A stretch of DNA of 64,000 nucleotides, from positions 682,001-746,000 of the forward strand of contig NZ_JAHUTM010000001.1 of assembly GCF_019209905.1 (NCBI RefSeq). Reading direction: 5' to 3'. The DNA comes from Corynebacterium sp. TAE3-ERU12. GTDB lineage: Bacteria > Actinomycetota > Actinomycetes > Mycobacteriales > Mycobacteriaceae. The first letter of the stretch is position 1. The number at the start of each line of letters is the position of its first letter. Below are positions 32,223 through 41,945 of this stretch, one piece after another. Made by a program: the position numbers and the translations under genes. The notes beneath the pieces are model-generated. The model searched no databases, was not told the origin of the DNA, and saw only the letters and a program-made list of their open reading frames with translations.

Positions 32223-34394
32223 ATGACTGCGACAACTGCGGACCCGGTTCACCCCACCGACTCCGCACACCCGGAATCCTCGCCGGCTACTGGGCGCAAA
32301 CGTGTGCGCCGCACCGTCGGCTGGTACCTGCTGTTCGCTTTAATCGCAGGCAGTCTCGCTGGCGGACTGTCGTTGTGGTTCAACAGTGAATCTCGTACCA
32401 CCCTGGGCGTGCCTGACCCTGGTGTCATTACCACCATCGGTTTCCCGCTGGCTAAGGCTGGTGGCGAGATCTTTGCTTCTTTGGCGACTGGTTCGTTCAT
32501 GCTGGCCGCTTTTGCCACTAAGCGCCGCCCTGACGGCACTTTGGATCTTGATGGCTATGCCGCCTCGCGCACCGGTATGTGGTCGATAGCGGCGTGGGGT
32601 TGTATTGGTCTGCTTCAGATCCCGTTGGTGCTTTCCGACGTGTCGGGCTTGCCGTTGTCACAAACTATTCAGCCGCAGAACTGGTCAGTTGCTCTCGACC
32701 AGGTTTCTGAGGCTGTCGCCTGGTTGTGGGTGGGCATTTTCTCCCTGGTGTGTGCCTTGGGCGCGGCGTTGACGCGGAAGTGGATTTGGCAGCCGGTGTT
32801 TTTTGCCTTGTCGCTGTTGTCGATGATGCCGCTGGCTGTGGTGAGCCATAACGCTACTGGCGGCAACCATGACTATGGCACCAACTCCTATATCTGGCAC
32901 TTGACGTTCACGGTGTTGTGGGTCGGTGGCTTGATGGCGCTGATTGGTCACGCTCGTCGCCGTGGCCGTTTCCTTGACGTCGCTGTTGCGCGGTACAGCT
33001 TCGTCGCACTTGTTGCTTTCATTGCCATGACGGTCTCTGGCGTGATTAATGCCTGGATCAACCTTGGCTGGCATGACCTGTTCACCTCCACGTATGGGGT
33101 GTTGGTGGTGATTAAGGCGGTCGCGATTATTGTGCTGGGCCTGGTGGGTTACCTTCATCGCCAGATCACTATCCCGAAGATCAAGAATGATCCGTTCGGT
33201 TTCGCGTTCCGGCGTTTGGCCATTGTTGAGGTCATCATCATGGCGTTGACCATTGGTGTGGCCGTGGCTTTGTCGCGTACTCCTCCGCCGCCGCAGTACG
33301 CCGAGCAGGCTGGTGGTACCGGTGAGTTGCCCGAGATTACCCAGATGGAGGTCAAGCTCGGTTATAAGTTGGACATTCCGTTTGGCTGGGAAGCCCTGTT
33401 TTCGACTTTCCGGTTTGATGTTTTCTTCGGCTCGGCGGCCATTATTGCTGCCGCGATCTACCTGTACTGGGTGTATTTGCTGAAGAAGCGCGGTGGTCAG
33501 TGGCCGACGTCGTACATCGTGTGGTGGTTGTCTGGTTGCGCGTTGCTGCTGTTTACGTCGTGTTCGGCGTTGGGTGTGTACATGCCGGCATTGTTCAGCG
33601 TTCACATGCTTGCGCACATGATTTACTCCATGGCTGTGCCGGTGATGCTGTGCTTGGGTGGCCCGATGACGCTGGGTCTGCGCGCGCTTAAGCCGTGCGG
33701 TAAGGACGGTGTGCCTGGTCTTCGTGAGTGGTTGGTGGTGTTCATTAACAACCCGGTTTCCAGGTTCCTCACTAACCCGTTGGTGGCGACGGTGCAGTTC
33801 GTGGCTGGTTTCTACATCATGTACATGACGCCGATTTTCGGTGCGCTTGCCGACGAGCACGCCGGGCACTTGTTCATGAATATCCACTTCCTGATCTCGG
33901 GCTACATCTTCTACTGGGTGATTATCGGTGTGGATGCTGCGCCGCAGCGCATTCCGGAGTCCATCAAGCTTGTGACCCTGATGGGATCGCTGCCGTTCCA
34001 CGCGTTTTTCGGTATCGCGTTGATGCAGATGAGCCAGGTTATGGCTTTGGATTACTACTCCACCTTGGACTTGCCGTGGCAGGTCAATTTGTTGGAGGAC
34101 CAGAACACTGGTGGCGCTATTGCCTGGGCTTTGGGTGAGGTGCCGATGTTCATTGTGATGGCTGCGCTATTCGTGCAGTGGCGCAATTCTGATGAGCGCG
34201 AAGCCCGACGTTATGACCGTAAGGCCGAACGCGATAACGACGCTGAGCTGCAGGCGTATAACCAGATGCTTGCTGAGATGGGGCAGGGCCGTGAGCCTGG
34301 CAGTAGCCGGTACTTCACCAGTTCTGTTGACCAGGACCACGAGATGCATTTGGATAACCCGGTGCGTTCAGAAACGGTCCGAAAGATGAAATAG
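32223..34394 (+). CDS. Bifunctional copper resistance CopD / cytochrome oxidase assembly CtaG-like membrane protein
   Basis: 723 residues. The N-terminal half has about eight membrane segments of the CopD type (HLTFTVLWVGGLMALIGHARR). The C-terminal half is a CtaG_Cox11-type caa3 assembly domain with His-rich helices (MLAHMIYSMAVPVMLCLGGP, HLFMNIHFLISGYIFYW). This fusion is characteristic of actinobacteria, where it handles copper for cytochrome oxidase or resistance. No ribosome site precedes the ATG, and a -10-like TATTAC lies 10 nt upstream, so the mRNA may be nearly leaderless. It is the first core gene after the tRNA. Confidence 0.88.
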   Translation: MTATTADPVHPTDSAHPESSPATGRKRVRRTVGWYLLFALIAGSLAGGLSLWFNSESRTTLGVPDPGVITTIGFPLAKAGGEIFASLATGSFMLAAFATKRRPDGTLDLDGYAASRTGMWSIAAWGCIGLLQIPLVLSDVSGLPLSQTIQPQNWSVALDQVSEAVAWLWVGIFSLVCALGAALTRKWIWQPVFFALSLLSMMPLAVVSHNATGGNHDYGTNSYIWHLTFTVLWVGGLMALIGHARRRGRFLDVAVARYSFVALVAFIAMTVSGVINAWINLGWHDLFTSTYGVLVVIKAVAIIVLGLVGYLHRQITIPKIKNDPFGFAFRRLAIVEVIIMALTIGVAVALSRTPPPPQYAEQAGGTGELPEITQMEVKLGYKLDIPFGWEALFSTFRFDVFFGSAAIIAAAIYLYWVYLLKKRGGQWPTSYIVWWLSGCALLLFTSCSALGVYMPALFSVHMLAHMIYSMAVPVMLCLGGPMTLGLRALKPCGKDGVPGLREWLVVFINNPVSRFLTNPLVATVQFVAGFYIMYMTPIFGALADEHAGHLFMNIHFLISGYIFYWVIIGVDAAPQRIPESIKLVTLMGSLPFHAFFGIALMQMSQVMALDYYSTLDLPWQVNLLEDQNTGGAIAWALGEVPMFIVMAALFVQWRNSDEREARRYDRKAERDNDAELQAYNQMLAEMGQGREPGSSRYFTSSVDQDHEMHLDNPVRSETVRKMK

Positions 34395-34438
34395 GTGCTG
34401 CTCATAGAGTTGTTGACACTTCGGTGACTATCCACACT

Positions 34439-34473
34439 CTCGCCCCGGTTGCATGGTTGTGCACCGGGGCGAG
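34439..34473 (+). terminator. Hairpin between copper gene and ssb
   Basis: CTCGCCCCGGT at 34439-34449 is perfectly complementary to 34463-34473. The T tract is poor. It likely ends the upstream transcript. Confidence 0.6.
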
Positions 34474-34536
34474 TGCTGTGTTGCGGGCAATGTTCGAGGC
34501 GACACCACATCCGCCGCACAGGAAGGCAGTACCGCA

Positions 34537-35031
34537 ATGTCTAATTCGACCATCACCATTTTGGGTAATCTCACTCAGTCGCCGGAACTTCGCACCACCA
34601 CTCATGGCCACCGGGTCGCCACTTTCCGGGTCGCCTCCTCCCGGGGTCGCTTTGTTGAGGATCAATGGCAGGACGGGGAACCGACCTACCTTGATGTGGA
34701 TTGCTGGGAGCCGATGGGCCCGAATGTGATGACCACATTGACGTCCGGGATGGCGGTGATTGTGCACGGCCGGCTGGAGACTTCCCGGTGGACCAATAAG
34801 GAAGGCGAGACGCGCACCAAGATGCGTATTCGGGCAACTGCGGTCGGCCCTGATTTGCGCCGCATGGACGGCACCATGAATTGGGCGAACCGCAATAGCA
34901 CTGTCGCTAAGGCCGGGGCTAACCACACCTCGGACCCGTCACGCGAGAAGGTTTCTGACGACAACGACGATGAGGTCGACGTAGCCACCAATGCGATGTA
35001 CCGCGATAAGGAGGCCCAGCCGTCGTTTTAA
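34537..35031 (+). CDS. ssb: Single-stranded DNA-binding protein paralogue
   Basis: 164 residues behind AGGAAGG. The OB-fold is clear (ITILGNLTQSPELRTT, VATFRVASSRGR, DVDCWEPMGPNVMTTLTSGMAVIVHGRLETSRW), followed by an acidic tail. The tail lacks the DDEPPF-type tip of the main SSB, and the protein is shorter and encoded away from rpsF/rpsR. It is therefore more likely the secondary SSB of actinobacteria, used in competence, repair or stress. Confidence 0.88.
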   Translation: MSNSTITILGNLTQSPELRTTTHGHRVATFRVASSRGRFVEDQWQDGEPTYLDVDCWEPMGPNVMTTLTSGMAVIVHGRLETSRWTNKEGETRTKMRIRATAVGPDLRRMDGTMNWANRNSTVAKAGANHTSDPSREKVSDDNDDEVDVATNAMYRDKEAQPSF

Positions 35032-35055
35032 CTCACCCGCGTCCGGTTTGTCGCG

Positions 35056-35084
35056 TTGTTCGATCGGTACGCGGTGCGTAGTCT
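35056..35084 (+). promoter_or_regulatory. Probable promoter of ettA
   Basis: TTGTTC at 35056-35061 and TAGTCT at 35079-35084 are separated by 17 bp. They lie about 43 bp before the ettA start, leaving room for a leader with an AGGAAGG ribosome site. Confidence 0.45.
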
Positions 35085-35126
35085 CTTGGGGGATTACCTC
35101 ACCAGCAGGAAGGCAGTGGTAGCACT

Positions 35127-36797
35127 ATGGCTGAGTTCATCTACCAGATGAAGGGCGTACGCAAAGCCCACGGCGAAAAGGTCATTCTCGACAATGTGAC
35201 CATGGCGTTTTACCCGGGCGCCAAGATTGGCGTGGTTGGCCCCAACGGCGCCGGTAAGTCGTCAATTCTGAAGATCATGGCCGGGCTGGACCAGCCCTCC
35301 AATGGTGAAGCGTTCCTCGAGCCTGGTGCCACCGTCGGCATCCTGCAGCAGGAACCTCCGTTGAATGAGGACAAGACTGTGCGCGGCAACGTCGAGGAAG
35401 GCCTCGGCGAGATCTTCGAAAAGAAGCAGCGCTACGAGGAAATCGCCGAAGAGATGGCGACGAACTACACCGACGAGCTCATGGAAGAAATGGGCAAGTT
35501 GCAGGAGGACCTCGACGCGGCTGATGCCTGGGAGATTGACTCCAAGATTGAACAGGCTATGGACGCGCTGCGCTGCCCGCCCGGTGATGAGCCGGTGAGC
35601 CACCTCTCCGGTGGTGAGCGCCGCCGTGTCGCGCTGGCTAAGCTGCTGCTGTCCGAGCCGGATCTGCTGCTGCTCGATGAGCCCACGAACCACCTGGATG
35701 CGGAGTCGGTGTTGTGGCTTGAGCAGCACTTGCAGACGTACCCGGGTGCTGTGCTGGCAGTCACCCACGATAGGTACTTCCTCGACCATGTCGCTGGCTG
35801 GATCTGTGAGGTCGACCGCGGCAAGCTCTACCCCTACGAGGGCAACTACTCCACCTACCTGGAGAAGAAGGCCGAGCGCCTTGAGGTCGCGGGCCGTAAG
35901 GACGCCAAGCTGCAGAAGCGCCTGAAGGACGAGCTCAACTGGGTCCGGTCCGGCCAGAAGGCCCGCCAGGCAAAGAACAAGGCCCGTCTGGAACGCTACG
36001 AGCAGATGGTCGAAGAAGCCGAGCAGTACAAGAAGCTCGACTTCGAAGAAATCCAGATTCCGACCCCGCCGCGCCTGGGCAACCAGGTCGTTGATGTGAA
36101 GAACCTGGAAAAGGGCTTCGACGGCCGCACCCTTATTAAGGATTTGTCCTTCACTTTGCCGCGGAACGGCATTGTGGGCGTGATTGGCCCTAATGGTGTT
36201 GGTAAGACCACCTTGTTCAAGACCATCGTCGGCTTGGAAGAGCCCGACGCCGGTGAGGTCAAGGTCGGCCAGACTGTGCAGCTGTCCTACGTGGACCAGA
36301 ACCGCGAGCAGATCGATGGCAATAAGTCGGTGTGGGAGGTCGTTTCTGACGGTCTGGACTACATCCACGTCGGCCAGAATGAGATGCCTTCTCGCGCCTA
36401 CCTGTCGGCCTTCGGATTCAAGGGCGCTGACCAGCAGAAGCCAGCCAAGGTGCTCTCCGGTGGTGAGCGCAACCGCCTGAACTTGGCGCTGACGCTGAAA
36501 AAGGGCGGCAACCTGATCCTGCTCGATGAGCCGACCAACGACCTGGACGTGGAAACCCTGTCCTCGTTGGAAAACGCGCTGGAGAACTTCGCTGGCTGCG
36601 CCGTGGTCATCTCCCACGACCGCTGGTTCCTGGACCGCACCTGTACCCACATCCTCGCCTGGGAAGGCAATGTGGAAGAAGGCCAGTGGTTCTGGTTTGA
36701 AGGCAACTTCGAGGACTACGAGAAGAACAAGGTTGAGCGCCTCGGCCCCGAGGCCGCACGCCCGTCCCGCGTGACCCGCCGCAAGCTGACCCGCTAG
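35127..36797 (+). CDS. ettA: Energy-dependent translational throttle protein EttA (ABC-F)
   Basis: 556 residues. Two ABC domains without membrane parts: Walker A GPNGAGKSS and GPNGVGKTT, signatures LSGGERRRVALAK and LSGGERNRLNLAL, and Walker B LLLLDEPTNHLD and LILLDEPTNDLD. The arm and linker (KKAERLEVAGRKDAKLQKRLKDELNW) are of the EttA type. It binds the ribosomal E site and gates entry into elongation by ATP/ADP ratio. A strong terminator follows. Confidence 0.96.
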   Translation: MAEFIYQMKGVRKAHGEKVILDNVTMAFYPGAKIGVVGPNGAGKSSILKIMAGLDQPSNGEAFLEPGATVGILQQEPPLNEDKTVRGNVEEGLGEIFEKKQRYEEIAEEMATNYTDELMEEMGKLQEDLDAADAWEIDSKIEQAMDALRCPPGDEPVSHLSGGERRRVALAKLLLSEPDLLLLDEPTNHLDAESVLWLEQHLQTYPGAVLAVTHDRYFLDHVAGWICEVDRGKLYPYEGNYSTYLEKKAERLEVAGRKDAKLQKRLKDELNWVRSGQKARQAKNKARLERYEQMVEEAEQYKKLDFEEIQIPTPPRLGNQVVDVKNLEKGFDGRTLIKDLSFTLPRNGIVGVIGPNGVGKTTLFKTIVGLEEPDAGEVKVGQTVQLSYVDQNREQIDGNKSVWEVVSDGLDYIHVGQNEMPSRAYLSAFGFKGADQQKPAKVLSGGERNRLNLALTLKKGGNLILLDEPTNDLDVETLSSLENALENFAGCAVVISHDRWFLDRTCTHILAWEGNVEEGQWFWFEGNFEDYEKNKVERLGPEAARPSRVTRRKLTR

Positions 36798-36817
36798 CGC
36801 TAGGCTGGGCTCACACG

Positions 36818-36870
36818 GCCCCCGGCCCACACCGGCTTCGTGCCGATGTGGTGACCGGGGGCTTTTCTTC
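36818..36870 (+). terminator. Rho-independent terminator of ettA
   Basis: GCCCCCGG at 36818-36825 pairs with 36855-36862, with a further inner stem (CCACACCGGC with CCGATGTGG), followed by TTTTCTTCTT. The structure lies 15 bp before the next gene, so the thioesterase needs its own promoter or read-through. Confidence 0.85.
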
Positions 36871-36884
36871 TTGTAGGAGGAGCC

Positions 36885-37337
36885 ATGCCTAATTCCACCC
36901 ACCGGGCCCCGCACAGTGTCACGCTGCCGGTGCGCTGGTCCGATTTCGACCGCTACGGCCATGTCAATAATGCCGTCTACCTGGATTACTCCCAGGAAGC
37001 CCGCTACCGGGTGCTTGTCGACGGCATGGACGGCGCCGAGGTGCCCATGTCGGTGGCCCGCAATGTCAGCATCGATTTTTTGCGCCCCATCCTGCCCGGC
37101 ACACGCGAAATCATCATTGACACCGAAATCACCGATTGCGGCAGAACCTCGTACACCATGGTGCAAACCCTTCGCACCAGCGCTGATGACATTGTCGCCA
37201 AGGTCACCACGGTGCTTGTCGTCATCGATGGCACCACCCTGCGCCCGGTCGAGGTCACCCCGGCAGCCAAAGCGATGCTGCAGAATTTCGCCACCAAAGA
37301 ACTCACCCGCGGTGATTCCGGGGAGACCGCCTCATGA
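36885..37337 (+). CDS. Acyl-CoA thioesterase, hotdog (4HBT) family
   Basis: 150 residues behind GTAGGAGGAG. The hotdog motif is clear: VRWSDFDRYGHVNNAVYLDY with the catalytic-type Asp and the HVNN turn, then the EARYRVL helix and strands (NVSIDFLRPILPGTREIIIDTEI). Such enzymes hydrolyse acyl-CoA thioesters; the substrate is not predictable. It is coupled by ATGA to the next gene. Confidence 0.88.
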   Translation: MPNSTHRAPHSVTLPVRWSDFDRYGHVNNAVYLDYSQEARYRVLVDGMDGAEVPMSVARNVSIDFLRPILPGTREIIIDTEITDCGRTSYTMVQTLRTSADDIVAKVTTVLVVIDGTTLRPVEVTPAAKAMLQNFATKELTRGDSGETAS

Positions 37338-37975
37338 GCGGGGTAGAGGTCCGCGCAACCCCAGCCGAGCTGCGTAATCTTGCTATCTTGGCGCGCCGGG
37401 CCGAAGGTCTTGATGGTGGTGCGCTGCTGCGCGTGCAGCCCCGCGAGGGCACGGCGCCGCGGGTGTTCACCACCACCCCGTTTGGTCCCTTCGCGTGCCG
37501 CACGATAGCCATCGAGACCGATGACCCTTCGGTGTGTGTGCGTGCCGACGCTGTTAGCGCCGCGGTACAGGCCGCGGACCCAGAAGCCAGTGTGGTGCAG
37601 TGCGGCGGTGCGGTAGCGCCCTGGCCTGGGGTGCTGCCCCCGGCTGATGGTTTTACTCTGCTGGATATGGTGCCGGCCTCAGTCGTCGTAGACCTCGATG
37701 ACAAAGCCCAGGCTGAGGCGCGCACAATTAATACCCCACTCGGCCCACCGGCAGCACTGCTGGACCAAGAAGTGCTCACGGTGAGCAATGATGAGGGCCT
37801 GCGTGCCGCGGTGACTACGCGGGAAATTTTCGCGCTGCGCCGGATGGGTTTTGTGCCGGATAATCCACAGTCCAATGAGCCGGTACGTATTTCCGCGCGG
37901 GGCCGGTGGCTGCGCCTGGATGGCCGCTACGGCAGTGTGTTCTCCGGTGGCGGGTTCGGTATCAGCGTCATCTAG
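37334..37975 (+). CDS. Conserved corynebacterial protein of unknown function
   Basis: 213 residues, start overlapping the thioesterase stop. Beta-rich, with no membrane segment or known motif. Residues 1-125 look like one domain (ALLRVQPREGTAPRVFTTTPFGPFACRTI) and 130-213 another, ending in GRYGSVFSGGGFGISVI. Coupling to a thioesterase and convergence with glbO is all that context gives. Confidence 0.7.
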   Translation: MSGVEVRATPAELRNLAILARRAEGLDGGALLRVQPREGTAPRVFTTTPFGPFACRTIAIETDDPSVCVRADAVSAAVQAADPEASVVQCGGAVAPWPGVLPPADGFTLLDMVPASVVVDLDDKAQAEARTINTPLGPPAALLDQEVLTVSNDEGLRAAVTTREIFALRRMGFVPDNPQSNEPVRISARGRWLRLDGRYGSVFSGGGFGISVI

Positions 37976-37987
37976 CCCGCAGATGGT

Positions 37988-38383
37988 TTAGGGGTGTGCG
38001 TTGATGAGCATGTCCGCCACCCGCACCATGTGGTCCCATAGCGCCCGCCGTTCAGCCTGCGGCAACTCCTCGTCTGGGATCTCCTCAAGGGAGGCGGCCA
38101 TGAGGTCCAGCCAGCGGTCGCGGGCGTGCACATCGATACGGAAGGGCATATGCCGCATCCGTAGTCGCGGGTGCCCGCGCTGCTGGGAGTACTCCGCCGG
38201 GCCACCCCAGTACTGCTGCAGGAACAGCCGCAGTCGCTCCTCGGCGCCTTCCATATCGTCACTGGGGTACATCGGGCCGAGGATGTCGTCGGTGGCGACA
38301 CGCTGATAGAAGCCGTGCACAAATCTTTGGAACGTCTCCGGGCCAATGGTGTCGAACACGGTCTGGGGGCTATCAGCGCTCAT
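37988..38383 (-). CDS. glbO: Truncated haemoglobin, group II (TrHbO)
   Basis: 131 residues from the ATG at 38383. It has the 2-on-2 globin pattern: FDTIGPETFQRFVHGFYQRV, LRLFLQQYWGGPAEYSQQRGHPRLRMRHMPFRI with the proximal His in the MRHMPF helix, and WDHMVRVADML. TrHbO binds oxygen and ligands such as NO in actinobacteria and is linked to respiration and oxidative stress. Transcribed toward the preceding gene. Confidence 0.93.
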   Translation of the reverse strand: MSADSPQTVFDTIGPETFQRFVHGFYQRVATDDILGPMYPSDDMEGAEERLRLFLQQYWGGPAEYSQQRGHPRLRMRHMPFRIDVHARDRWLDLMAASLEEIPDEELPQAERRALWDHMVRVADMLINAHP

Positions 38384-38446
38384 GATTCCAAGAGTAACCG
38401 CGGCCACAGGGCAGGAGGAATCGGCCTCTGTGGCCGCGGCTATCAA

Positions 38447-41101
38447 TTAATTGCGGTCGATCGCGCGGGCGTGCAGTGCGCGGCGCACGTGGTCGCGGCC
38501 CTCAGAAAGCACCCGCTGCACCGGTGCGGGCGTGGCCGGGTCGTCGATGACCCCGGTGGCCTGTGCGATGGCCTCGTCGGTGATATCCCAGATGGGGTAG
38601 AGGCCCTCGAGCATCCGCAGCGCGGTATCCGAGGAGTAGTCCTCCCACCACTTAAGGGCGCTTTCAAAGTACCGGTCGGTGTAGCCTTCCTCGACCAACT
38701 GCTCGCCGGAGCCGGGGGCGGTAAAGCCCGCGATGAGGTGACGTAGCGCCAGGTTCGACGGAGCGTCCTCACCCTGGGCGGTCATTGCCGACCAGGTGGT
38801 GGCCTTAGCGTCCGAGGTGGGCTGCGAAGCCCGCGCCTGGGTGGCTGACTGCACACCCTGGGCGGACTTGTCCTCGGCAGCCAACTCGTCGATCTCGGTG
38901 GCCGGGTCCGTCACCGCACCGGCGGCAATCAGTGCAGTCAGGGCAGTCCAGCGCATATCGAAATCAGCGCTGAGGCCGGACAGTCCGACGGTTTCCGGCT
39001 GGCCTTGCACAATCGCGCGGAAAACGTCGACAACCGGAGCGCCCAGACCGGCCAGCGGCACCTGAGCCAACGCATTGACATGCGCCAGCTGCGCATCCGA
39101 ACCAGGCTCGGCGGCGCGGGCGCTGGCCAACAGGCCGTGGGCCAGCGCCGGAATGCCGGTCTGCTTGGCCCAGACCGGCTCGGCGTAGCGGGTGGCTGCG
39201 GTCACAGCCTGGGAGAGCACGCGCTCCAAAACGGCAATCTGGTCCTCATCGCCGGAACCACCCAGCACCAGGTCGATGAAGTTGCGGGCGCGCATATCGC
39301 CCCGGCGCACCATCTGCCAGGTCGCCGACCAGCACAACGTGCGCGGCATCGGATCAGTGATATCGCCGATGTGCTTGATGACCGTTTCCAGCGAGCGCTG
39401 GTCAAGGTTCAACCGGGCGTAGGTCAGATCATCATCATTGACCAGGACCAGGTCGCCGGCGGGGCAGCCAACCAGCTCGGGCACCTCAGTGCGCTCAGAA
39501 GTGACATCGATTTCCTCCCGGCGCACCCGCTGCAAGGACTGCTCGCCATTCTCGCTGTCCAGGCGGTAGATGCCGACGGCGATGCGGTGGTCACGAATCT
39601 CGCCCTTGCCGGGCTGAGCGCCGGACTGGGTGACCGCAAAGGAGGTGTACACACCGTCCTTAACGTCGAAGTCAGCCGCCAGCGTCGGCAAGCCAGTGGT
39701 GTTGAGCCACTGTTCAGCCCAGTTCGACAGGTCGCGGCCGGAGGTTTCACTCATGGCCTCCAGCAGGTCATCGAAGGTGGCGTTGCCGAAACGGTGCCGG
39801 GCGAAGTGCAAGCGGGCGCCGGCGAGGAAAGCGTCCTCACCGACGTAGGCGACCAGCTGCTTGAGAACCGAGGCGCCCTTGGCGTAGGTGATGCCGTCGA
39901 AGTTCTGCTCCACAGTGTCGATATCGCCGGCGTCGGCGGCAATCGGGTGCGTCGAGGGCAGCTCATCCTGCTGGTAGGCCCAGGACTTCTCCACATTGGC
40001 GAAAGTGGTCCAGGCCTGGCTGTAATCAGACACCGCAACCTGGGCGGCGGCAGCGGACCAGGTGGCGAAGGACTCATTAAGCCATAGGTCATCCCACCAC
40101 TGCATGGTCACCAAGTCGCCGAACCACATATGCGCCATCTCGTGCAGCACGGTGTCATTGCGGCGCTCGTAGCGGTAGCCGGTGGCGCGGGAGCGGAATA
40201 CGTACTCATCGCGGATGGTGACGCAGCCAGCGTTTTCCATCGCGCCCATATTGAACTCGGGGCAGAAAATCTGGTCGTACTTACCGAAGGGGTAGGGCTC
40301 GCCGAAATTCTTCGCGTAGAAATCGAAGCCCTGCTTAGTCTCCCGGAACAGGGTGTCCGCGTCGAGATGCTCGGCGATGGACTGGCGGCAGAACAGGCCC
40401 AGGTCAATGGTGAGTTCACCATCGGGCAGATGATCGGCCGGGGTCTCCGGGTGCGCAGTGACTTCACCACGCCACTGGTCGTGCACCTCATGCCAGGGGC
40501 CGATGCAGAAAGCGATGAGATACGTCGACAGCGGAACCGGGACCTCAAAGGAGTACAGCTTCGCGCCGCCGTCGGCATCGGTGATGGTGGGGGCGGAGTT
40601 GCTGACCACGGTCCACTCGGCCGGGGAGGTAACACGCAGCGACCAGGTCGCCTTCAGATCGGGCTGGTCGAAACAGGCGAAGACGCGCTTGGCATCAGCG
40701 GTTTCGAACTGGGTGTACATGTAGGTCTGGTCGTCGGCGGGGTCGACGAAGCGGTGCAGGCCCTGGCCAGAGGTGGTGTAGCGGCACTGCGCGTCGACCA
40801 CCAGGGTGTGGGTGCCCTTCGACAGGGGCACAGTAAGGCCCTCGTCGCTGTTGTAGTTGGCCTTATCGCCCCGGCAGGCGGTGTCGGTGATATCCGTGCC
40901 GTCGAGGTGGACGGCGTTGATATCGGCATCGCGTAGGTCGATGAAGGTCTCGCCGTCGGCAAGCGCCTCGAACTCAACGGTGGTGACCGAACCGAAGGTC
41001 GGGGCGTCGGCGGTGACATCGAGGGCGACGTCGTAGTGCTGCACGCGAACCTTTTCGGTGCGGGCGCGTGCTTCGTCGCGAGTGAGATTAATAGAGGTCA
41101 C
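38447..41101 (-). CDS. pepN: Aminopeptidase N (M1 zinc metallopeptidase)
   Basis: 884 residues from a GTG behind AAGGAGA. It contains the GAMEN substrate motif (NMGAMENAGCVTIRDE) and the zinc site HEMAH followed 18 residues later by Glu in WLNESFAT, around residues 310-345. The long helical C-terminal domain is of the actinobacterial PepN size. A cytosolic enzyme that removes N-terminal residues from peptides, the last step of Clp-dependent protein turnover. Divergent from the next gene. Confidence 0.96.
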   Translation of the reverse strand: MTSINLTRDEARARTEKVRVQHYDVALDVTADAPTFGSVTTVEFEALADGETFIDLRDADINAVHLDGTDITDTACRGDKANYNSDEGLTVPLSKGTHTLVVDAQCRYTTSGQGLHRFVDPADDQTYMYTQFETADAKRVFACFDQPDLKATWSLRVTSPAEWTVVSNSAPTITDADGGAKLYSFEVPVPLSTYLIAFCIGPWHEVHDQWRGEVTAHPETPADHLPDGELTIDLGLFCRQSIAEHLDADTLFRETKQGFDFYAKNFGEPYPFGKYDQIFCPEFNMGAMENAGCVTIRDEYVFRSRATGYRYERRNDTVLHEMAHMWFGDLVTMQWWDDLWLNESFATWSAAAAQVAVSDYSQAWTTFANVEKSWAYQQDELPSTHPIAADAGDIDTVEQNFDGITYAKGASVLKQLVAYVGEDAFLAGARLHFARHRFGNATFDDLLEAMSETSGRDLSNWAEQWLNTTGLPTLAADFDVKDGVYTSFAVTQSGAQPGKGEIRDHRIAVGIYRLDSENGEQSLQRVRREEIDVTSERTEVPELVGCPAGDLVLVNDDDLTYARLNLDQRSLETVIKHIGDITDPMPRTLCWSATWQMVRRGDMRARNFIDLVLGGSGDEDQIAVLERVLSQAVTAATRYAEPVWAKQTGIPALAHGLLASARAAEPGSDAQLAHVNALAQVPLAGLGAPVVDVFRAIVQGQPETVGLSGLSADFDMRWTALTALIAAGAVTDPATEIDELAAEDKSAQGVQSATQARASQPTSDAKATTWSAMTAQGEDAPSNLALRHLIAGFTAPGSGEQLVEEGYTDRYFESALKWWEDYSSDTALRMLEGLYPIWDITDEAIAQATGVIDDPATPAPVQRVLSEGRDHVRRALHARAIDRN

Positions 41102-41270
41102 CTGGTGGTCTCCTTATAGCGAAACGAGTCGAACGAATAGGTGTGCCTTACAGAGTAGGCATGTGCAGCGCGACGGTCGACGCAGACCCCACAGCAACAC
41201 CGCCGACCACTACTGTGGGGCGCATACGATGCCAACGACTGTTCTCCACCCTCATGAAATGGAGCCCCTG

Positions 41271-41912
41271 ATGTCTCAGAAGGTCACTTTCTGGTTCGAT
41301 GCGTTCTGCCCGTTTGCGTGGATTACCTCCCGCTGGATGAAAGAGGTTGAGCAGGTCCGCGATATTGAGGTCCAGTTCATCCCGATGAGCCTGGCAGTGC
41401 TCAACGAGGGCCGCGACCTGCCCGAGGATTACAAAATGAAGATGGCGGCCGCGTGGGCACCGATGCGGGTGTGCACCGCCGTTGCCACCCACGACGGCCT
41501 GGAGCACATGGACAGCCTGTACCGCCAGCTGGGAACCAACTTCCATGATGATGGTGGCCTGAAAAAAGCTGCTGAACTGGATATTGAGGGCGCCAAGAAG
41601 CTTATCGACGAGATGATCGGCGACGCCCTGAAGTCCTGCGGCCTGCCCGCCGAGCGCATCGAAGCCGCCCATACCGATAAGTACGACGCCACGATGCGGC
41701 AATTCCACCAGGGCGCCATGGACGCTGTTGGTGACGAGGTCGGAACCCCGGTGGTGAAGTTCGGGGATACCGCCTTCTTTGGCCCGGTGCTCACCCGCAT
41801 CCCGCGTGGTGAAGACGCGGCCACGATCTTCGACGGTGCTGTGGCACTAGCAGCTAATCCGCATTTCTTCGAGCTCAAGCGCTCTCGCACTGAAGCTCCT
41901 GAGTTTGGGTAG
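41271..41912 (+). CDS. Rv2466c-family DsbA-fold protein with CPFA active site
   Basis: 213 residues. The protein follows Mycobacterium Rv2466c (mycothiol-dependent nitroreductase) closely along its length: DIEVQFIPMSLAVLNEGRDLPEDYKMKM-type segment, AFFGPVLTRIPRGEDA, and the ending HFFELKRSRTE. The thioredoxin-fold helix starts CPFAWITSRW, whereas Rv2466c has CPWC. The second, resolving Cys is absent, pointing to a monothiol mechanism that relies on mycothiol. A cis-Pro follows in VGTPVV. Cytosolic, with no signal peptide. Confidence 0.85.
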   Translation: MSQKVTFWFDAFCPFAWITSRWMKEVEQVRDIEVQFIPMSLAVLNEGRDLPEDYKMKMAAAWAPMRVCTAVATHDGLEHMDSLYRQLGTNFHDDGGLKKAAELDIEGAKKLIDEMIGDALKSCGLPAERIEAAHTDKYDATMRQFHQGAMDAVGDEVGTPVVKFGDTAFFGPVLTRIPRGEDAATIFDGAVALAANPHFFELKRSRTEAPEFG

Positions 41913-41945
41913 TCGCGCTTCCTACGTGGGGTAGGGATCGCACAA

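Noticed and set aside
35262..37166. Long minus-strand frame opposite ettA and the thioesterase gene
   Set aside because: It is an antisense shadow; ettA on the plus strand has all ABC-F motifs.
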